DNA from: CAYUYH01 sp964449175 | GTDB taxonomy: Bacteria > Planctomycetota > Phycisphaerae > SM23-33 | Direction: 5' to 3' | Assembly: GCA_964449175.1 (NCBI GenBank) | Contig: CAYUYH010000110.1 | Coordinates: 1 to 8,915 of the forward strand | Length of the DNA: 8,915 nucleotides | In this document: piece by piece, positions 1-6,597 of the stretch | Layout of the letters: every line of letters begins with the position of its first letter | Position numbering within the stretch: position 1 is the stretch's first letter | The notes under the pieces: model-generated | Database searches by the model: none | The model's input: the letters and a program-made list of their open reading frames with translations, nothing else | Told to the model about the DNA's origin: nothing | Program-made: the position numbers and the translations under genes

Positions 1-541
1 CGCTGAGGACGGCCATCTCGTCGTCGATGCCGTAGGCGCCGGCCTGGGCGATCGAGTCCACCTTCCACGCGCCCCGCAGGTCGAACGGCGCCAGTATGCG
101 ATGCGTGAAGATGCTCTCCGGCACGGTTCCCAGCGTATCGGCGGCCTTGACCATCGCGCCGACCTCGGCGGCGGGAGTGAAGTCCCACTTATTGTGGTTC
201 GACAGCGGCTCGACGTAGTTGCCGGGTTTGAGGAAGTAGCCCACCTCCTCCGCCAGCTTCGGCAAGGGGTTCTGGAGCCCGTCAAACACCTGCCCCAGCA
301 GCCCGGGTCCCAAGCGGACCGAGAGCATCTCCTGGGTGAACTCCACCTGGTCTCCGACGTTCAGGCCTCGAGTCTCCTCGAACACCTGCATGTCGGCCAG
401 CCGGCCTCGTATGCGTATCACCTCGCAGAGCAGGCGGGCGCCGTCGCTGCGGCAGCAGTATCCCACCGAGTTCTGCACGGCGTGCCCGGTCATCTCGGCG
501 ATCACCATGTTTCCGTAGACGGCTACGATTCTTCCGGTCAC
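1..541 (-). CDS. atpA: V-type ATP synthase catalytic subunit A, N-terminal part (runs off left edge)
   Basis: This is the nucleotide-binding catalytic subunit of the bacterial V/A-type rotary ATPase, in the cytoplasmic V1 head. Only 180 codons are inside the window. Residues 1-70 form the N-terminal beta-barrel (starts VTGRIVAVYGNMVIAEM). Residues 77-93 carry the family signature VRLGPGLLGQVFDGLQNPL, and residues 103-112 the FLKPGNYVEPL segment that leads into the non-homologous region peculiar to A subunits (about 118-180). The P-loop and catalytic Glu would lie off the window. The GTG start at 541 is chosen because a GAGGA Shine-Dalgarno sits 7 nt before it and the translation then begins exactly where A subunits begin. 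It follows the DUF2764 stop by 31 nt, so it is almost certainly in the same operon. The family call is very secure; whether the enzyme makes or consumes ATP, and whether it moves H+ or Na+, cannot be told here. Confidence 0.95.
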   Translation of the reverse strand, partial: MTGRIVAVYGNMVIAEMTGHAVQNSVGYCCRSDGARLLCEVIRIRGRLADMQVFEETRGLNVGDQVEFTQEMLSVRLGPGLLGQVFDGLQNPLPKLAEEVGYFLKPGNYVEPLSNHNKWDFTPAAEVGAMVKAADTLGTVPESIFTHRILAPFDLRGAWKVDSIAQAGAYGIDDEMAVLS

Positions 542-548
542 TGCCAGG

Positions 549-553
549 TCCTC
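549..553 (-). promoter_or_regulatory. Shine-Dalgarno of subunit A, fixing a GTG start
   Basis: GAGGA on the minus strand, 7 nt before the GTG at 541. No ATG lies near the expected N-terminus, and the frame stays open upstream into the end of the DUF2764 gene, so this site decides the start. Confidence 0.7.
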
Positions 554-572
554 GCAATTCGACTGTTGTGGT

Positions 573-1250
573 CTATTGTTCGCCGGTCATCCGCCGCCAG
601 CGGTGTAGCAGCGCCAGCTTGGCGGCATAGGCGGCAAGCTCGTCGTCGGAGAAGCTGAACCAGCCATCGTGCTGGGCAAGCCAGTTCCAGCGGGCGCGAT
701 CCAGGGCCTTGCTGGCCTCGAGCGGGTCGGCAGCGGACGACCATTCAGCGATGGCGGCTGAGAATTCCATCTCGCCGGCTGACAGGTCCGTCGCGACGAG
801 GTAGTTGGCGCCCTCGAGTCCCAGCGCCCTTGCGCGGGCCTCGGCCAGGGCGTTCCGGAGGCCTACCTCATAGCCGACCCACGCGGCCAGGAACTCGCTG
901 CCAGTGCTGGCCGCCGTCGCGGCGGCATGTCGGAAGTAGGCCGACCATACGGCGTCGGGGGCGCCGGGATCGTCCTGTCGGCCTGGCGGGGCGAGATGCC
1001 CGGGAAGCGGCGCCTCGTCGCGGAGCTGGGCGTCGGTGAGGATGACGCCCTCAGCCTGCTCGAGCTCGCCGGCGAGGATGGCCTGGCGCTTCATCAGGTC
1101 GTCGGCCAGCAGCACGGCTGTTACCAGTTCGCGGGCGACAGCGCCGTCGGCTGCGTGCCGGAGCATGTCGCGCAGGCGCATCGGCGGATCGCTGCCGAGA
1201 GCGCCCATGCGGGGCAACGCCGTGACGAGATAGTAGTTCGCGCCGCCCAT
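573..1250 (-). CDS. DUF2764 family protein of the V-type ATPase operon (possible subunit C/d counterpart)
   Basis: A 225-residue soluble, mostly alpha-helical protein rich in Ala, Leu and acidic/basic residues, with no signal peptide or membrane segment. It begins MGGANYYLVTALPRM, the N-terminal NYY-LV-xLP pattern of DUF2764 proteins, which in Bacteroidetes, spirochaetes and planctomycetes are encoded between V-ATPase subunits E and A, exactly as here. Its start lies 7 nt after the subunit E stop, and its stop is 31 nt before subunit A, so translation is probably coupled; the only purine-rich stretch (GGAAGG, inside the end of subunit E) is about 14 nt from the ATG, farther than usual. The part at residues 123-145 (WVGYEVGLRNALAEARA) and 183-220 (ALDRARWNWL... 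FSFSDDELAAYAAKLALLHRW) recalls the YE-x-LN and C-terminal helical pattern of V-ATPase subunit C (AC39/d). That would make it the central-stalk connector to the membrane ring; this is inference, as no function is established for the family to my knowledge. Confidence 0.8.
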   Translation of the reverse strand: MGGANYYLVTALPRMGALGSDPPMRLRDMLRHAADGAVARELVTAVLLADDLMKRQAILAGELEQAEGVILTDAQLRDEAPLPGHLAPPGRQDDPGAPDAVWSAYFRHAAATAASTGSEFLAAWVGYEVGLRNALAEARARALGLEGANYLVATDLSAGEMEFSAAIAEWSSAADPLEASKALDRARWNWLAQHDGWFSFSDDELAAYAAKLALLHRWRRMTGEQ

Positions 1251-1257
1251 CGACGTG

Positions 1258-1893
1258 CTATTCGCCTTCCTTATCCGCGGACACCTCGATCAGCTCCCGC
1301 AGGGCCGGGCTGACCATGTCGGCCAGCACGTTGGCAACCGATTCCAGTGTCACCTCGACAGTCGAGCCGGACACGCTGATCTCGAATCCTTCGGCCCGCA
1401 GTGAGTCCCTCAGGTTCACGGAGCAACCTGTTTCGTTGACGACTTGCTGCTCCAGCTCGCGCACGACCCAGTCGACGAGCTGGTCGCGGGTCTCGGGATT
1501 GACGTTGATGTCGATCGTGCCTCGGCCTTCCATGTCCGCCTTGGCGTAGGTCAGGACCAGCTCGCGGATGATCTCGCGCAGGAAGCCGGCGTCGGTCACG
1601 TGGGACCGCGCGCCGGCGGCGAGCACGGTCTGGATTGCCTGGCTGAGGGCGTCGCGCAGTCGCAGCACGGCGTCGCGGGAGGCGAGGGCCAGCTCCGTCT
1701 GCGTGCGGGCCATGCGGTCGGCGGCGTCCTTCTCCGCGGCGGCTTTGATGGACTCAGCCTGCCTGTAGGCGTCTGAGATGACTTCCTCCGCTCGGGTCTT
1801 GGCCTCGGCCAGCAGCTTCTCAGCGGCCTCGCGCCCGGCCTGGATTCCCTCGGCCTGTAGCCTGGCCACGAACGACTCGATTGTTTCTGGCAT
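1258..1893 (-). CDS. atpE: V-type ATP synthase subunit E (peripheral stalk)
   Basis: A 211-residue peripheral-stalk (stator) subunit that links the catalytic head to the membrane part of the rotary ATPase. Residues about 10-75 form a long Ala/Glu/Lys/Arg-rich coiled coil (LQAEGIQAGREAAEKLLAEA onward), typical of the E/G stalk. Residues about 100-205 form the globular C-terminal domain, ending in the pattern GFEISVSGSTVEVTLESVAN, which matches the subunit E C-terminal strand-helix unit. The ATG at 1893 is preferred over an in-frame upstream start at 1983, because GGAG lies 8 nt before it and the 30 extra residues have no family-like content. It is the first gene of the E - DUF2764 - A operon. 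A weak promoter candidate lies just upstream. No separate subunit G or H, the usual partner of E in the stalk, is seen in the 143 nt before it. The family assignment is firm from composition, the C-terminal pattern and gene order. Confidence 0.88.
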   Translation of the reverse strand: MPETIESFVARLQAEGIQAGREAAEKLLAEAKTRAEEVISDAYRQAESIKAAAEKDAADRMARTQTELALASRDAVLRLRDALSQAIQTVLAAGARSHVTDAGFLREIIRELVLTYAKADMEGRGTIDINVNPETRDQLVDWVVRELEQQVVNETGCSVNLRDSLRAEGFEISVSGSTVEVTLESVANVLADMVSPALRELIEVSADKEGE

Positions 1894-1923
1894 TGGTTCT
1901 GCTCCGATGGTGGACGGTCCTAC

Positions 1924-1953
1924 CTTATGTTTATTGTCGGCATATTTCGGCAA
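1924..1953 (-). promoter_or_regulatory. Candidate promoter of the V-type ATPase operon
   Basis: On the minus strand TTGCCG (1948-1953) and CATAAG (1924-1929), 18 nt apart, each match four of six sigma-70 consensus bases. They sit in a locally AT-rich patch of an otherwise GC-rich region. Transcription would start near 1917, giving a leader of about 24 nt that contains the subunit E ribosome site. The match is weak, and planctomycete promoters are poorly defined. Confidence 0.3.
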
Positions 1954-1991
1954 AACTTGACGCGCACCTGAGCTTAGATGCACGGCAGTCG

Positions 1992-2014
1992 CGGCGCTTG
2001 GATCGACGGCGCCG
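1992..2014 (-). terminator. GC-rich hairpin after the kinase-like gene (weak terminator candidate)
   Basis: The arms CGGCGC and GCGCCG pair over 6 bp around an 11-nt loop, 22 nt past the stop of the kinase-like gene and upstream of the ATPase operon. No T-run follows on the minus strand, so if it ends transcription it is not a classical intrinsic terminator. Confidence 0.2.
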
Positions 2015-2036
2015 GCGCATCGGGCCGGAATAAGCC

Positions 2037-2720
2037 CTAGATGCAGCCTCGTAGCTTCATTCCGTAGACGATGTGCTGGGCGATCTGGGCGAGGGTGAAC
2101 AGCGAACAGTCGTAGGTCAGACTGAAGGCGGGTTTACGCGCGAACTTGGCGTCGTATATCTTCCGGAGGTACTCTCGCTCCTTTTCGATGGCCTTGATGC
2201 GCATCTTCGCCTTGCTTTCGTCGATGCCCTCGCGATAGGCCACCTGCTTGACCCGCCACCCCAGCGGCGCCTCCAGGCGGATGGACAGCCCGTTGGGCAT
2301 GTCCTGCGTGGCGCCTGCCCCGCCCTGGCCGATGATGATGGCGTGGCCTTCCATCGCCAGGCCGCGAATGATTGTCGTGATCCGGTTGCGGATCTCGTAT
2401 CCGGAGGGGATCTTGGACTTCGACAGGGAGCGGAAGAAGTCCACGATCAGCTTGGGCTTGCTGCGTCGCTCGCGGTCAAGCAGCTCCGAGGCCATGTTCG
2501 TCTCTGTCGCGAGCCTCTGGAGGATCTCACGGTTGTATATGTGCCAGGCCTGAGCGGCGGGGGCGTCGTCATTGAGGATCTCCAGCAGCAGCAGCCCCAA
2601 CGAGAAGCCATAGCAGCCGAACTGACGAGAAATCGTCAGGAACGGTCCGATCTTCTCGCCCTCTCCGGCAGCGTCCGAGCGTCGCTCCTTCATATGGTCA
2701 GGCAGTGAGACCTTGGCCAT
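2037..2720 (-). CDS. Cytidylate-kinase-like P-loop protein (Cytidylate_kin2 type)
   Basis: A 227-residue cytoplasmic protein of the cytidylate-kinase-like family, distinct from the housekeeping CMP kinase Cmk. After a polar N-terminal extension (1-25) comes the family opening FLTISRQFGCYGFSLG (27-42), where the nucleotide-binding loop would be. Then follow HIYNREIL (60-67; usual form YDREL), IIIGQGGAGAT (128-138; usual form VIVGRGA) and SIRLEAPLGWRVKQV (146-160), the NMP-kinase strand with a following Arg. A basic LID-like helix runs AKMRIKAIEKEREYLRKIYD (171-190), and the end is YDCSLFTLAQIAQHIV. The glycine loop is odd: it reads GCYGFS, with neither a P-loop Lys nor the usual GSGGR/K form, and the GRGA motif has become GQGG. 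ATP use therefore cannot be assumed. The start has a strong AGGAG 6 nt upstream. It lies 95 nt after the PIN/TRAM gene on the same strand and may be co-transcribed with it. The substrate is unknown. Confidence 0.75.
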   Translation of the reverse strand: MAKVSLPDHMKERRSDAAGEGEKIGPFLTISRQFGCYGFSLGLLLLEILNDDAPAAQAWHIYNREILQRLATETNMASELLDRERRSKPKLIVDFFRSLSKSKIPSGYEIRNRITTIIRGLAMEGHAIIIGQGGAGATQDMPNGLSIRLEAPLGWRVKQVAYREGIDESKAKMRIKAIEKEREYLRKIYDAKFARKPAFSLTYDCSLFTLAQIAQHIVYGMKLRGCI

Positions 2721-2729
2721 TCTCAGCTC

Positions 2730-2760
2730 CTGTTACAGGGCGCCGGCCACATGGTAACAG
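2730..2760 (-). promoter_or_regulatory. Inverted repeat touching the Shine-Dalgarno of the kinase-like gene
   Basis: A perfect 7-bp inverted repeat, CTGTTAC (2730-2736) and GTAACAG (2754-2760), with a 17-nt loop. On the minus strand the second arm ends inside the AGGAG ribosome site (2727-2731), so the RNA hairpin would hold part of that site. It could act as a translational switch or as a DNA operator; function is not shown. Confidence 0.35.
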
Positions 2761-2788
2761 CACTGCCGGCGGCTTTGAAGCGGCAAGT

Positions 2789-2810
2789 CGGTCGCGTCCT
2801 TCGCGGACCG
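2789..2810 (-). terminator. Hairpin just after the PIN/TRAM gene
   Basis: CGGTC-GCG pairs with CGC-GACCG (one bulged G at 2805) around a 5-nt loop TCCTT, starting 5 nt past the PIN/TRAM stop. The stem is 8 bp and GC-rich, but no T-run follows, so it could be a weak terminator, an RNA-stabilising 3' structure or chance in GC-rich DNA. Confidence 0.25.
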
Positions 2811-2815
2811 GCCCG

Positions 2816-3883
2816 TCATATTCGTCCGGGCCGGCTGTCGTCGGCCTCGCCCGCGTCGTTGGTCCGGCCGAAGATCATCTTGCCGGCGGAGGTTTGCAGC
2901 ACGCTGGTGACCGACAGGGTGACTTCCTTGCCGATGTGCTCGCGGCCTTGCTCCGCAACGACCATCGTGCCGTCGTCGAGGTAGCCCACGCCCTGCCCGG
3001 GCTCCTCGCCGGGCTTGACTATCTTGACGGTCAGCGCCTCGCCCGGCAGGACAACCGGCTTGAGGGAGTTGGCCAGGTCGTTGATGTTGACTATGTCCAC
3101 GCCGCGCAACTGGGCAATTTTGCAGAGGTTATAGTCGTTGGTCACGACCCGCCCCCCCAGGTGCTTTCCAAGGGCGACGAGCTTGGCGTCGACATCGGCG
3201 GCCTCGTCGCCCTCGGCCTGGGCATCGAGGATGCTGATGTCGATCTTGGGGCTGTTCCGCAGTTTCGCGAGGATATCCAACCCGCGCCGCCCGCGGTTGC
3301 GTTTGAGCTTGTCAGCCGAGTCGGCGACGGCCTGCAACTCGTTGAGGATGAACCGTGGCACGATCAGCTCGCCTTCCAGGATGCCCGTCTCGGCCACGTC
3401 CGCTATGCGCCCGTCGATGATGACGGAGGTGTCCAGAAGCAGAGGCCTGGTGCCCTTGGCATGTCTGGAGAACTCCACGTAGGGGATGATGAAGCGGAAG
3501 TCGTCCTTGGTCTGCATGACGATGGTAACGCACAGGAAGATCACGGCCGCATCGAGGATGGAGACGGCCAGGCGGAAGGTCTCCTCGTAGTTGGTGGCCT
3601 CGTCGGAGAACACGGCGAAGAACAGCCCCAGGATCTTGTTCAGGGCGTAGGCAAGCACCACCCCGGCCAAGACGCCGAAGAACAGGCCGCTGAGACCTCG
3701 CAGCGGCTTGTGTTCCCAGAAGATGTCTGCCACCACCACCGCGAAGGCGAGTATTGCCGGAACCAGAATGTACACCGTGACATACGTGGTGCCCTGGCTT
3801 GTCACCTCCGGTGACAAGGCAAAGGGTATCGTCAGTGCCAATACGACCAGCACGAAGAAGATGCGCAGGATGTGCAGTACCAT
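2816..3883 (-). CDS. Membrane-anchored PIN/TRAM domain protein (YacL-like)
   Basis: A 355-residue protein with four N-terminal membrane helices (about residues 3-23, 33-55, 65-92, 102-123), then a PIN nuclease-fold domain (about 147-266), then a TRAM RNA-binding domain (about 280-340) facing the cytoplasm. The same architecture and length are seen in Bacillus YacL (about 366 residues). The PIN acidic residues are in place: Asp151 in LLLDTSVIIDGR, Glu182 in FILNELQ, Asp230/Asp232 in ADVDAKLV and Asp250 in VVTNDYNL. It is thus predicted to be a metal-dependent ribonuclease, although the biological substrate of this family is not established. The ATG at 3883 is chosen: an in-frame GTG at 3931 overlaps the -10 box of the best promoter candidate and has no ribosome site, and the first helix begins directly after the ATG. 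The ribosome site at the ATG is itself weak (GGTGG). The polar tail after residue 340 is unremarkable. No antitoxin gene adjoins it, which argues against a VapC toxin. Confidence 0.9.
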   Translation of the reverse strand: MVLHILRIFFVLVVLALTIPFALSPEVTSQGTTYVTVYILVPAILAFAVVVADIFWEHKPLRGLSGLFFGVLAGVVLAYALNKILGLFFAVFSDEATNYEETFRLAVSILDAAVIFLCVTIVMQTKDDFRFIIPYVEFSRHAKGTRPLLLDTSVIIDGRIADVAETGILEGELIVPRFILNELQAVADSADKLKRNRGRRGLDILAKLRNSPKIDISILDAQAEGDEAADVDAKLVALGKHLGGRVVTNDYNLCKIAQLRGVDIVNINDLANSLKPVVLPGEALTVKIVKPGEEPGQGVGYLDDGTMVVAEQGREHIGKEVTLSVTSVLQTSAGKMIFGRTNDAGEADDSRPGRI

Positions 3884-3929
3884 GGCGTTACCCACCGTGA
3901 TAGCCGTGCGGACCTGATCCGCCGACAGC

Positions 3930-3957
3930 ACTATAGCACGAGAAAGGGCGAAGTAAA
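3930..3957 (-). promoter_or_regulatory. Candidate sigma-70 promoter of the PIN/TRAM gene
   Basis: On the minus strand TTTACT (3952-3957), a 16-nt spacer and TATAGT (3930-3935; five of six bases of the -10 consensus). Transcription would begin near 3923, giving a leader of about 40 nt before the ATG at 3883. Confidence 0.45.
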
Positions 3958-4030
3958 GCCGTTTTGTCGCTCGGCGCGGGGGGCTGAAGGGCTGAATCGC
4001 CTACCTCGGCGGCGCGGCTGGCGCAAACGA

Positions 4031-4062
4031 CAAGGGCCCCGGCCAACCGGCCAAGGCCCTTG
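4031..4062 (-). terminator. Hairpin terminator candidate after the PEP-CTERM gene
   Basis: A perfect 8-bp GC-rich stem, CAAGGGCC (4031-4038) with GGCCCTTG (4055-4062), around a 16-nt loop that can itself fold (GGCC-AACC-GGCC). It begins 65 nt after the stop of the repeat-protein gene on the minus strand and is followed there by TCGTTTGCG, a weak T-stretch. It would also shield the downstream PIN/TRAM promoter from read-through. Confidence 0.5.
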
Positions 4063-4127
4063 CCATTGTCTTTCACAGGTCTCCGGCCGCACTGAAGCGA
4101 CGCAGCCGGGCTGATCTTGTTGTGTGG

Positions 4128-6152
4128 CTACCTTCTCCGGCGGATCATCGCGACTCCGCCCATTGCCAGTAGCGCCAGCGTGGCCGGCTCGGGTATCGCC
4201 TGGCCGGGCGCCGGGGCCGGCAGGGTCCACATCCAGTTGCCGCCCATCAAGGCAAGGTCGCCGCCGTTAACTGCGCCGTCGCCGTTGAAGTCGCCGTCGA
4301 GCCAGACTCGGCCACTGGTCACCATCCAGTTGCCGCCCATCAGAGCCAGGTCGCCGCCGTCCACGGCATGGTCGCCGTTGGCGTCGCCCCAGGTCAGGGC
4401 CTGGAAGGTGAGCTGATAGCCGGAGTAGCTGCCCGGTACGCAGGGATCATAGGCGACGATCTCCGCATCGAAGGCCGGGAATAGGTAGTTGGGATCGTTG
4501 GGGTCCGCCTTCAGGCCATTGGTGATGTTGCTGGTGAAGAAGGTAAAATCCTGGTTGATGACGCCGCCGTAGAGCAGCCTGACGATCTTGGGGAACATGT
4601 CGCCCTCCTTCGGCCTGCCGAGACCGGTGTCGACGTGCAGTGTGCCTTGGAAAGTGGCGGTACCACCCTTGATCTCGATTCGGCCTGTGCTGTTGTCGGG
4701 CGCGATATCGACAATCATCTTCGTCGTGCTGCCGGCGCCGGATTCTGGGCCGCCCATCAGGAGGGCGCCGAACGAGCCGTAGCCACCGCTGCCGAGATGG
4801 AGTATGCCCGTGCAGGCGTAGTTCTTGCCGAAGGTGATTGTCTGGTCGGTGCTCAATGTCCCGCCGAACAGCTCCAGCACTCCGACGCTGTTAGACCCAT
4901 TGACGTTACCGAATTCTAGCGAGTTGCCGCCATTCTGGCGCACGAAGTCCGCCCGGCCTCCATTCATTGTGAACGTGCCGTAGCCGGGGGCGGAGACGTA
5001 GTTGCCACCTCCTCCCCTGCCGATGATGAACTTCGTCCTGGTGTTGAACCCGTCGAAGTACCCGTCATTGATGGTCAGGTGCCCGTAGCCCTGCGTGAGC
5101 GTGCCGCCGGTGCTGCCGCCTTGGCCGATGTGAGTCTCATTGCCAGTGTAGAGGGCAAAGGTCCCGCCATTCAGCACGAACTCGCCAATGCCGTGGTCTT
5201 CGCCGACGATCAGGTTGGCCGTGTTGACTGAGCCGCCGTTCTGAATGTACGTGCCGGTGGCCCAACCATTGGGGTCGTAGCCCTCGCCGGGAACAAACCT
5301 GCCGTTGTCGCCTACCTGCATGAACGAGGATCCCTCGGACATCCGTATCGTCGTGGGGGTATATTCATCGTCTTCGCTGACTGTCATGTAGCCGATCCCA
5401 CCATTGCCGCCGACCGCCAGACCATCGGTCTCGAACCACCCGCCGGTGATGTTGACCGTGCCTTGTGCCCTGCTGCCGTTCGTCTGGGCGGCGGAGCCCG
5501 ATCCGACGTACACGAAGTCGTAGCCGGTGTTGAGTTCGCCGCTGGACATGTTGAGCTGCCCCTTGCCTTGATAGGGCACTGACCCGCCGGGGTTGCTCGC
5601 CCCGAGCGCACCGATATAGAGATTGCTGCCGGGCTGGAACTGGCCTCCGTAGATGTTCACGACGCCGTCGTAGCTCGCCCCTATCGTGCTCTCGTCGTCG
5701 GACTCAACCCCCTGCCAGTTTCTCGTGTTGAGGCGACCGTTCTCCAGGAACCCAATTGTGCTAGCGGGCCTGGCGAGGATGTATCCGTTGGCGTCCCTGG
5801 TCACGTCTCCCGCCGTGCCGATCTCAATGGCCGAGATATTCGGCATTGTGTCGACCACCGTGATGGTGGCGCCGTTACGAACGAACGCCATCTCGTCGAG
5901 GGCGTTGGGGTCGCTGTTGTTTGCGGGCACCCTATGGACCGCCGGATCGCTCCATACCAGCTTGCGGTCTGCGTAGTTGGGGTCGTTGGGATCGGTGATG
6001 TCCCAGACCAACTGCTGCCAGTTCGCCGCCACGTTGTAGTCGAGGGTGCCCCCCGTGCCTATGAACTCCATGAACGAGTCAGCGGCCAAAACGTCGCCCG
6101 CGGTCAAAGCAACCGCAGCCAGCAGGCACCACAGCACTATCTTGCTTTTCAT
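4128..6152 (-). CDS. Secreted T5SS/PEP-CTERM-associated repeat protein with paired dockerin-like repeats
   Basis: A 674-residue exported protein. Residues 1-23 are a Sec signal peptide (MKSKIVLWCLLAAVALTAGD, cleavage likely after VLA). Residues about 160-500 hold nine copies of a short beta module, roughly G-x-G-x-hydrophobic-x-hydrophobic-x-GG-x-F/L, for example at 229-240, 298-309, 321-332, 355-366 and 390-401. Each is usually followed by an xxIGxGG strand; this is the T5SS/PEP-CTERM-associated repeat pattern and suggests a beta-solenoid. Two dockerin-like EF-hand repeats follow (589-610 and 620-641; DxNxDxxxDxxD), both ending GGDLALMGGNWM. The C-terminus is a PEP-CTERM sorting signal: IPEPATLALLAMGG, hydrophobic stretch, RRRR (653-674). 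Together these predict export, processing by exosortase and placement on the surface or in the extracellular matrix. The ATG at 6152 is firm (AAAGGAG 8 nt upstream, signal peptide begins there). No catalytic domain is seen; the binding target is unknown. Confidence 0.9.
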   Translation of the reverse strand: MKSKIVLWCLLAAVALTAGDVLAADSFMEFIGTGGTLDYNVAANWQQLVWDITDPNDPNYADRKLVWSDPAVHRVPANNSDPNALDEMAFVRNGATITVVDTMPNISAIEIGTAGDVTRDANGYILARPASTIGFLENGRLNTRNWQGVESDDESTIGASYDGVVNIYGGQFQPGSNLYIGALGASNPGGSVPYQGKGQLNMSSGELNTGYDFVYVGSGSAAQTNGSRAQGTVNITGGWFETDGLAVGGNGGIGYMTVSEDDEYTPTTIRMSEGSSFMQVGDNGRFVPGEGYDPNGWATGTYIQNGGSVNTANLIVGEDHGIGEFVLNGGTFALYTGNETHIGQGGSTGGTLTQGYGHLTINDGYFDGFNTRTKFIIGRGGGGNYVSAPGYGTFTMNGGRADFVRQNGGNSLEFGNVNGSNSVGVLELFGGTLSTDQTITFGKNYACTGILHLGSGGYGSFGALLMGGPESGAGSTTKMIVDIAPDNSTGRIEIKGGTATFQGTLHVDTGLGRPKEGDMFPKIVRLLYGGVINQDFTFFTSNITNGLKADPNDPNYLFPAFDAEIVAYDPCVPGSYSGYQLTFQALTWGDANGDHAVDGGDLALMGGNWMVTSGRVWLDGDFNGDGAVNGGDLALMGGNWMWTLPAPAPGQAIPEPATLALLAMGGVAMIRRRR
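4230..4388 (-). repeat. Two tandem near-identical DNA units encoding the dockerin-like repeats
   Basis: Units at 4230-4295 and 4323-4388 start 93 nt (31 codons) apart. Both open with CATCCAGTTGCCGCCCATCA and stay similar through GGTCGCCGCCGT before drifting. Nucleotide-level similarity suggests a fairly recent duplication or ongoing gene conversion, or strong constraint on the residues GGDLALMGGNWM. Confidence 0.8.
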
Positions 6153-6160
6153 TGCTCTTT

Positions 6161-6167
6161 CTCCTTT
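6161..6167 (-). promoter_or_regulatory. Shine-Dalgarno of the PEP-CTERM gene
   Basis: AAAGGAG on the minus strand, 8 nt before the ATG at 6152. It decides this start over an in-frame ATG at 6239, whose 29 extra residues would bury the signal peptide. Confidence 0.8.
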
Positions 6168-6435
6168 GGTCTCTCTCATGCCGGTCCGCCTGGTCAGCCG
6201 ACGGACACTTGGTGGCTGGGAAGCTTCCGCACACCGCACCCAGGCTGTGGGCGGGAGTTGTCGCGGGATGTCAGCCGGGGCAGCCAGCGGGGTGTTTGCA
6301 GCATTCAGCAGGCAGGGACGCTATTTGTCTCGACTCATCCGCGATCGCACGCCGCGGGACAGCCAATTCCAACCGTGGCACGCAGCCTCCTAGGCGACAA
6401 CCACCACCTTCCTATGGACAGCATCTACGTTGCCA

Positions 6436-6465
6436 GCAGCCTGCGGCTACGCGGCTACAGGCTGC
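6436..6465 (-). repeat. Inverted repeat in the leader of the PEP-CTERM gene
   Basis: Perfect 8-bp arms GCAGCCTG (6436-6443) and CAGGCTGC (6458-6465) around a 14-nt loop that contains a CGGCTA direct repeat. No T-run follows on either strand, so it is not an obvious terminator. In RNA it would form a stable hairpin in the leader. Confidence 0.45.
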
Positions 6466-6597
6466 GAGTTACTCGAGAATAACAGCAGCGGTCCTCCGTG
6501 ATCAGTGCGGCGGTCGGGGCCCGTGAAGAAGCTTGGCCCAGACCAGTGGTTATGGCAAGCATTCTGCCAACTGCGCTGCGTAACTACTTCTCCTACT

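Larger units (their letters stand above)
6153..6597 (-). other. Long probable 5' leader of the PEP-CTERM gene, no gene seen
   Basis: If the promoter at 6598-6625 is used, about 440 nt are transcribed before the ATG at 6152. On either strand I see no open frame with a ribosome site and protein-like content here, and no riboswitch I recognise. It holds the 8-bp hairpin at 6436-6465 and the ribosome site at 6161-6167. It could carry an unrecognised RNA element, or the true start of transcription may lie closer to the gene. Confidence 0.4.

Noticed and set aside
2073..2708. A 211-codon plus-strand open frame opposite the kinase-like gene
   Set aside because: Antisense shadow of a gene with clear family motifs and a good ribosome site.
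2705..3814. A 369-codon plus-strand open frame opposite the PIN/TRAM gene
   Set aside because: The minus strand encodes a clear four-helix PIN/TRAM protein over the same bases; the plus-strand translation shows no domain.
2816..3883. PIN protein as a VapC toxin of a toxin-antitoxin pair
   Set aside because: It has four membrane helices and a TRAM domain and is more than twice the length of VapC, and no small antitoxin gene adjoins it.
4128..6152. Reading the repeat protein as an autotransporter
   Set aside because: It has the autotransporter-like repeat pattern but no C-terminal beta-barrel; a PEP-CTERM tail occupies that position.
6153..6239. Extending the PEP-CTERM protein by 29 residues to an upstream ATG
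   Set aside because: The extension is polar and basic and would place the Sec signal peptide internally, while the ATG at 6152 has a near-perfect ribosome site.
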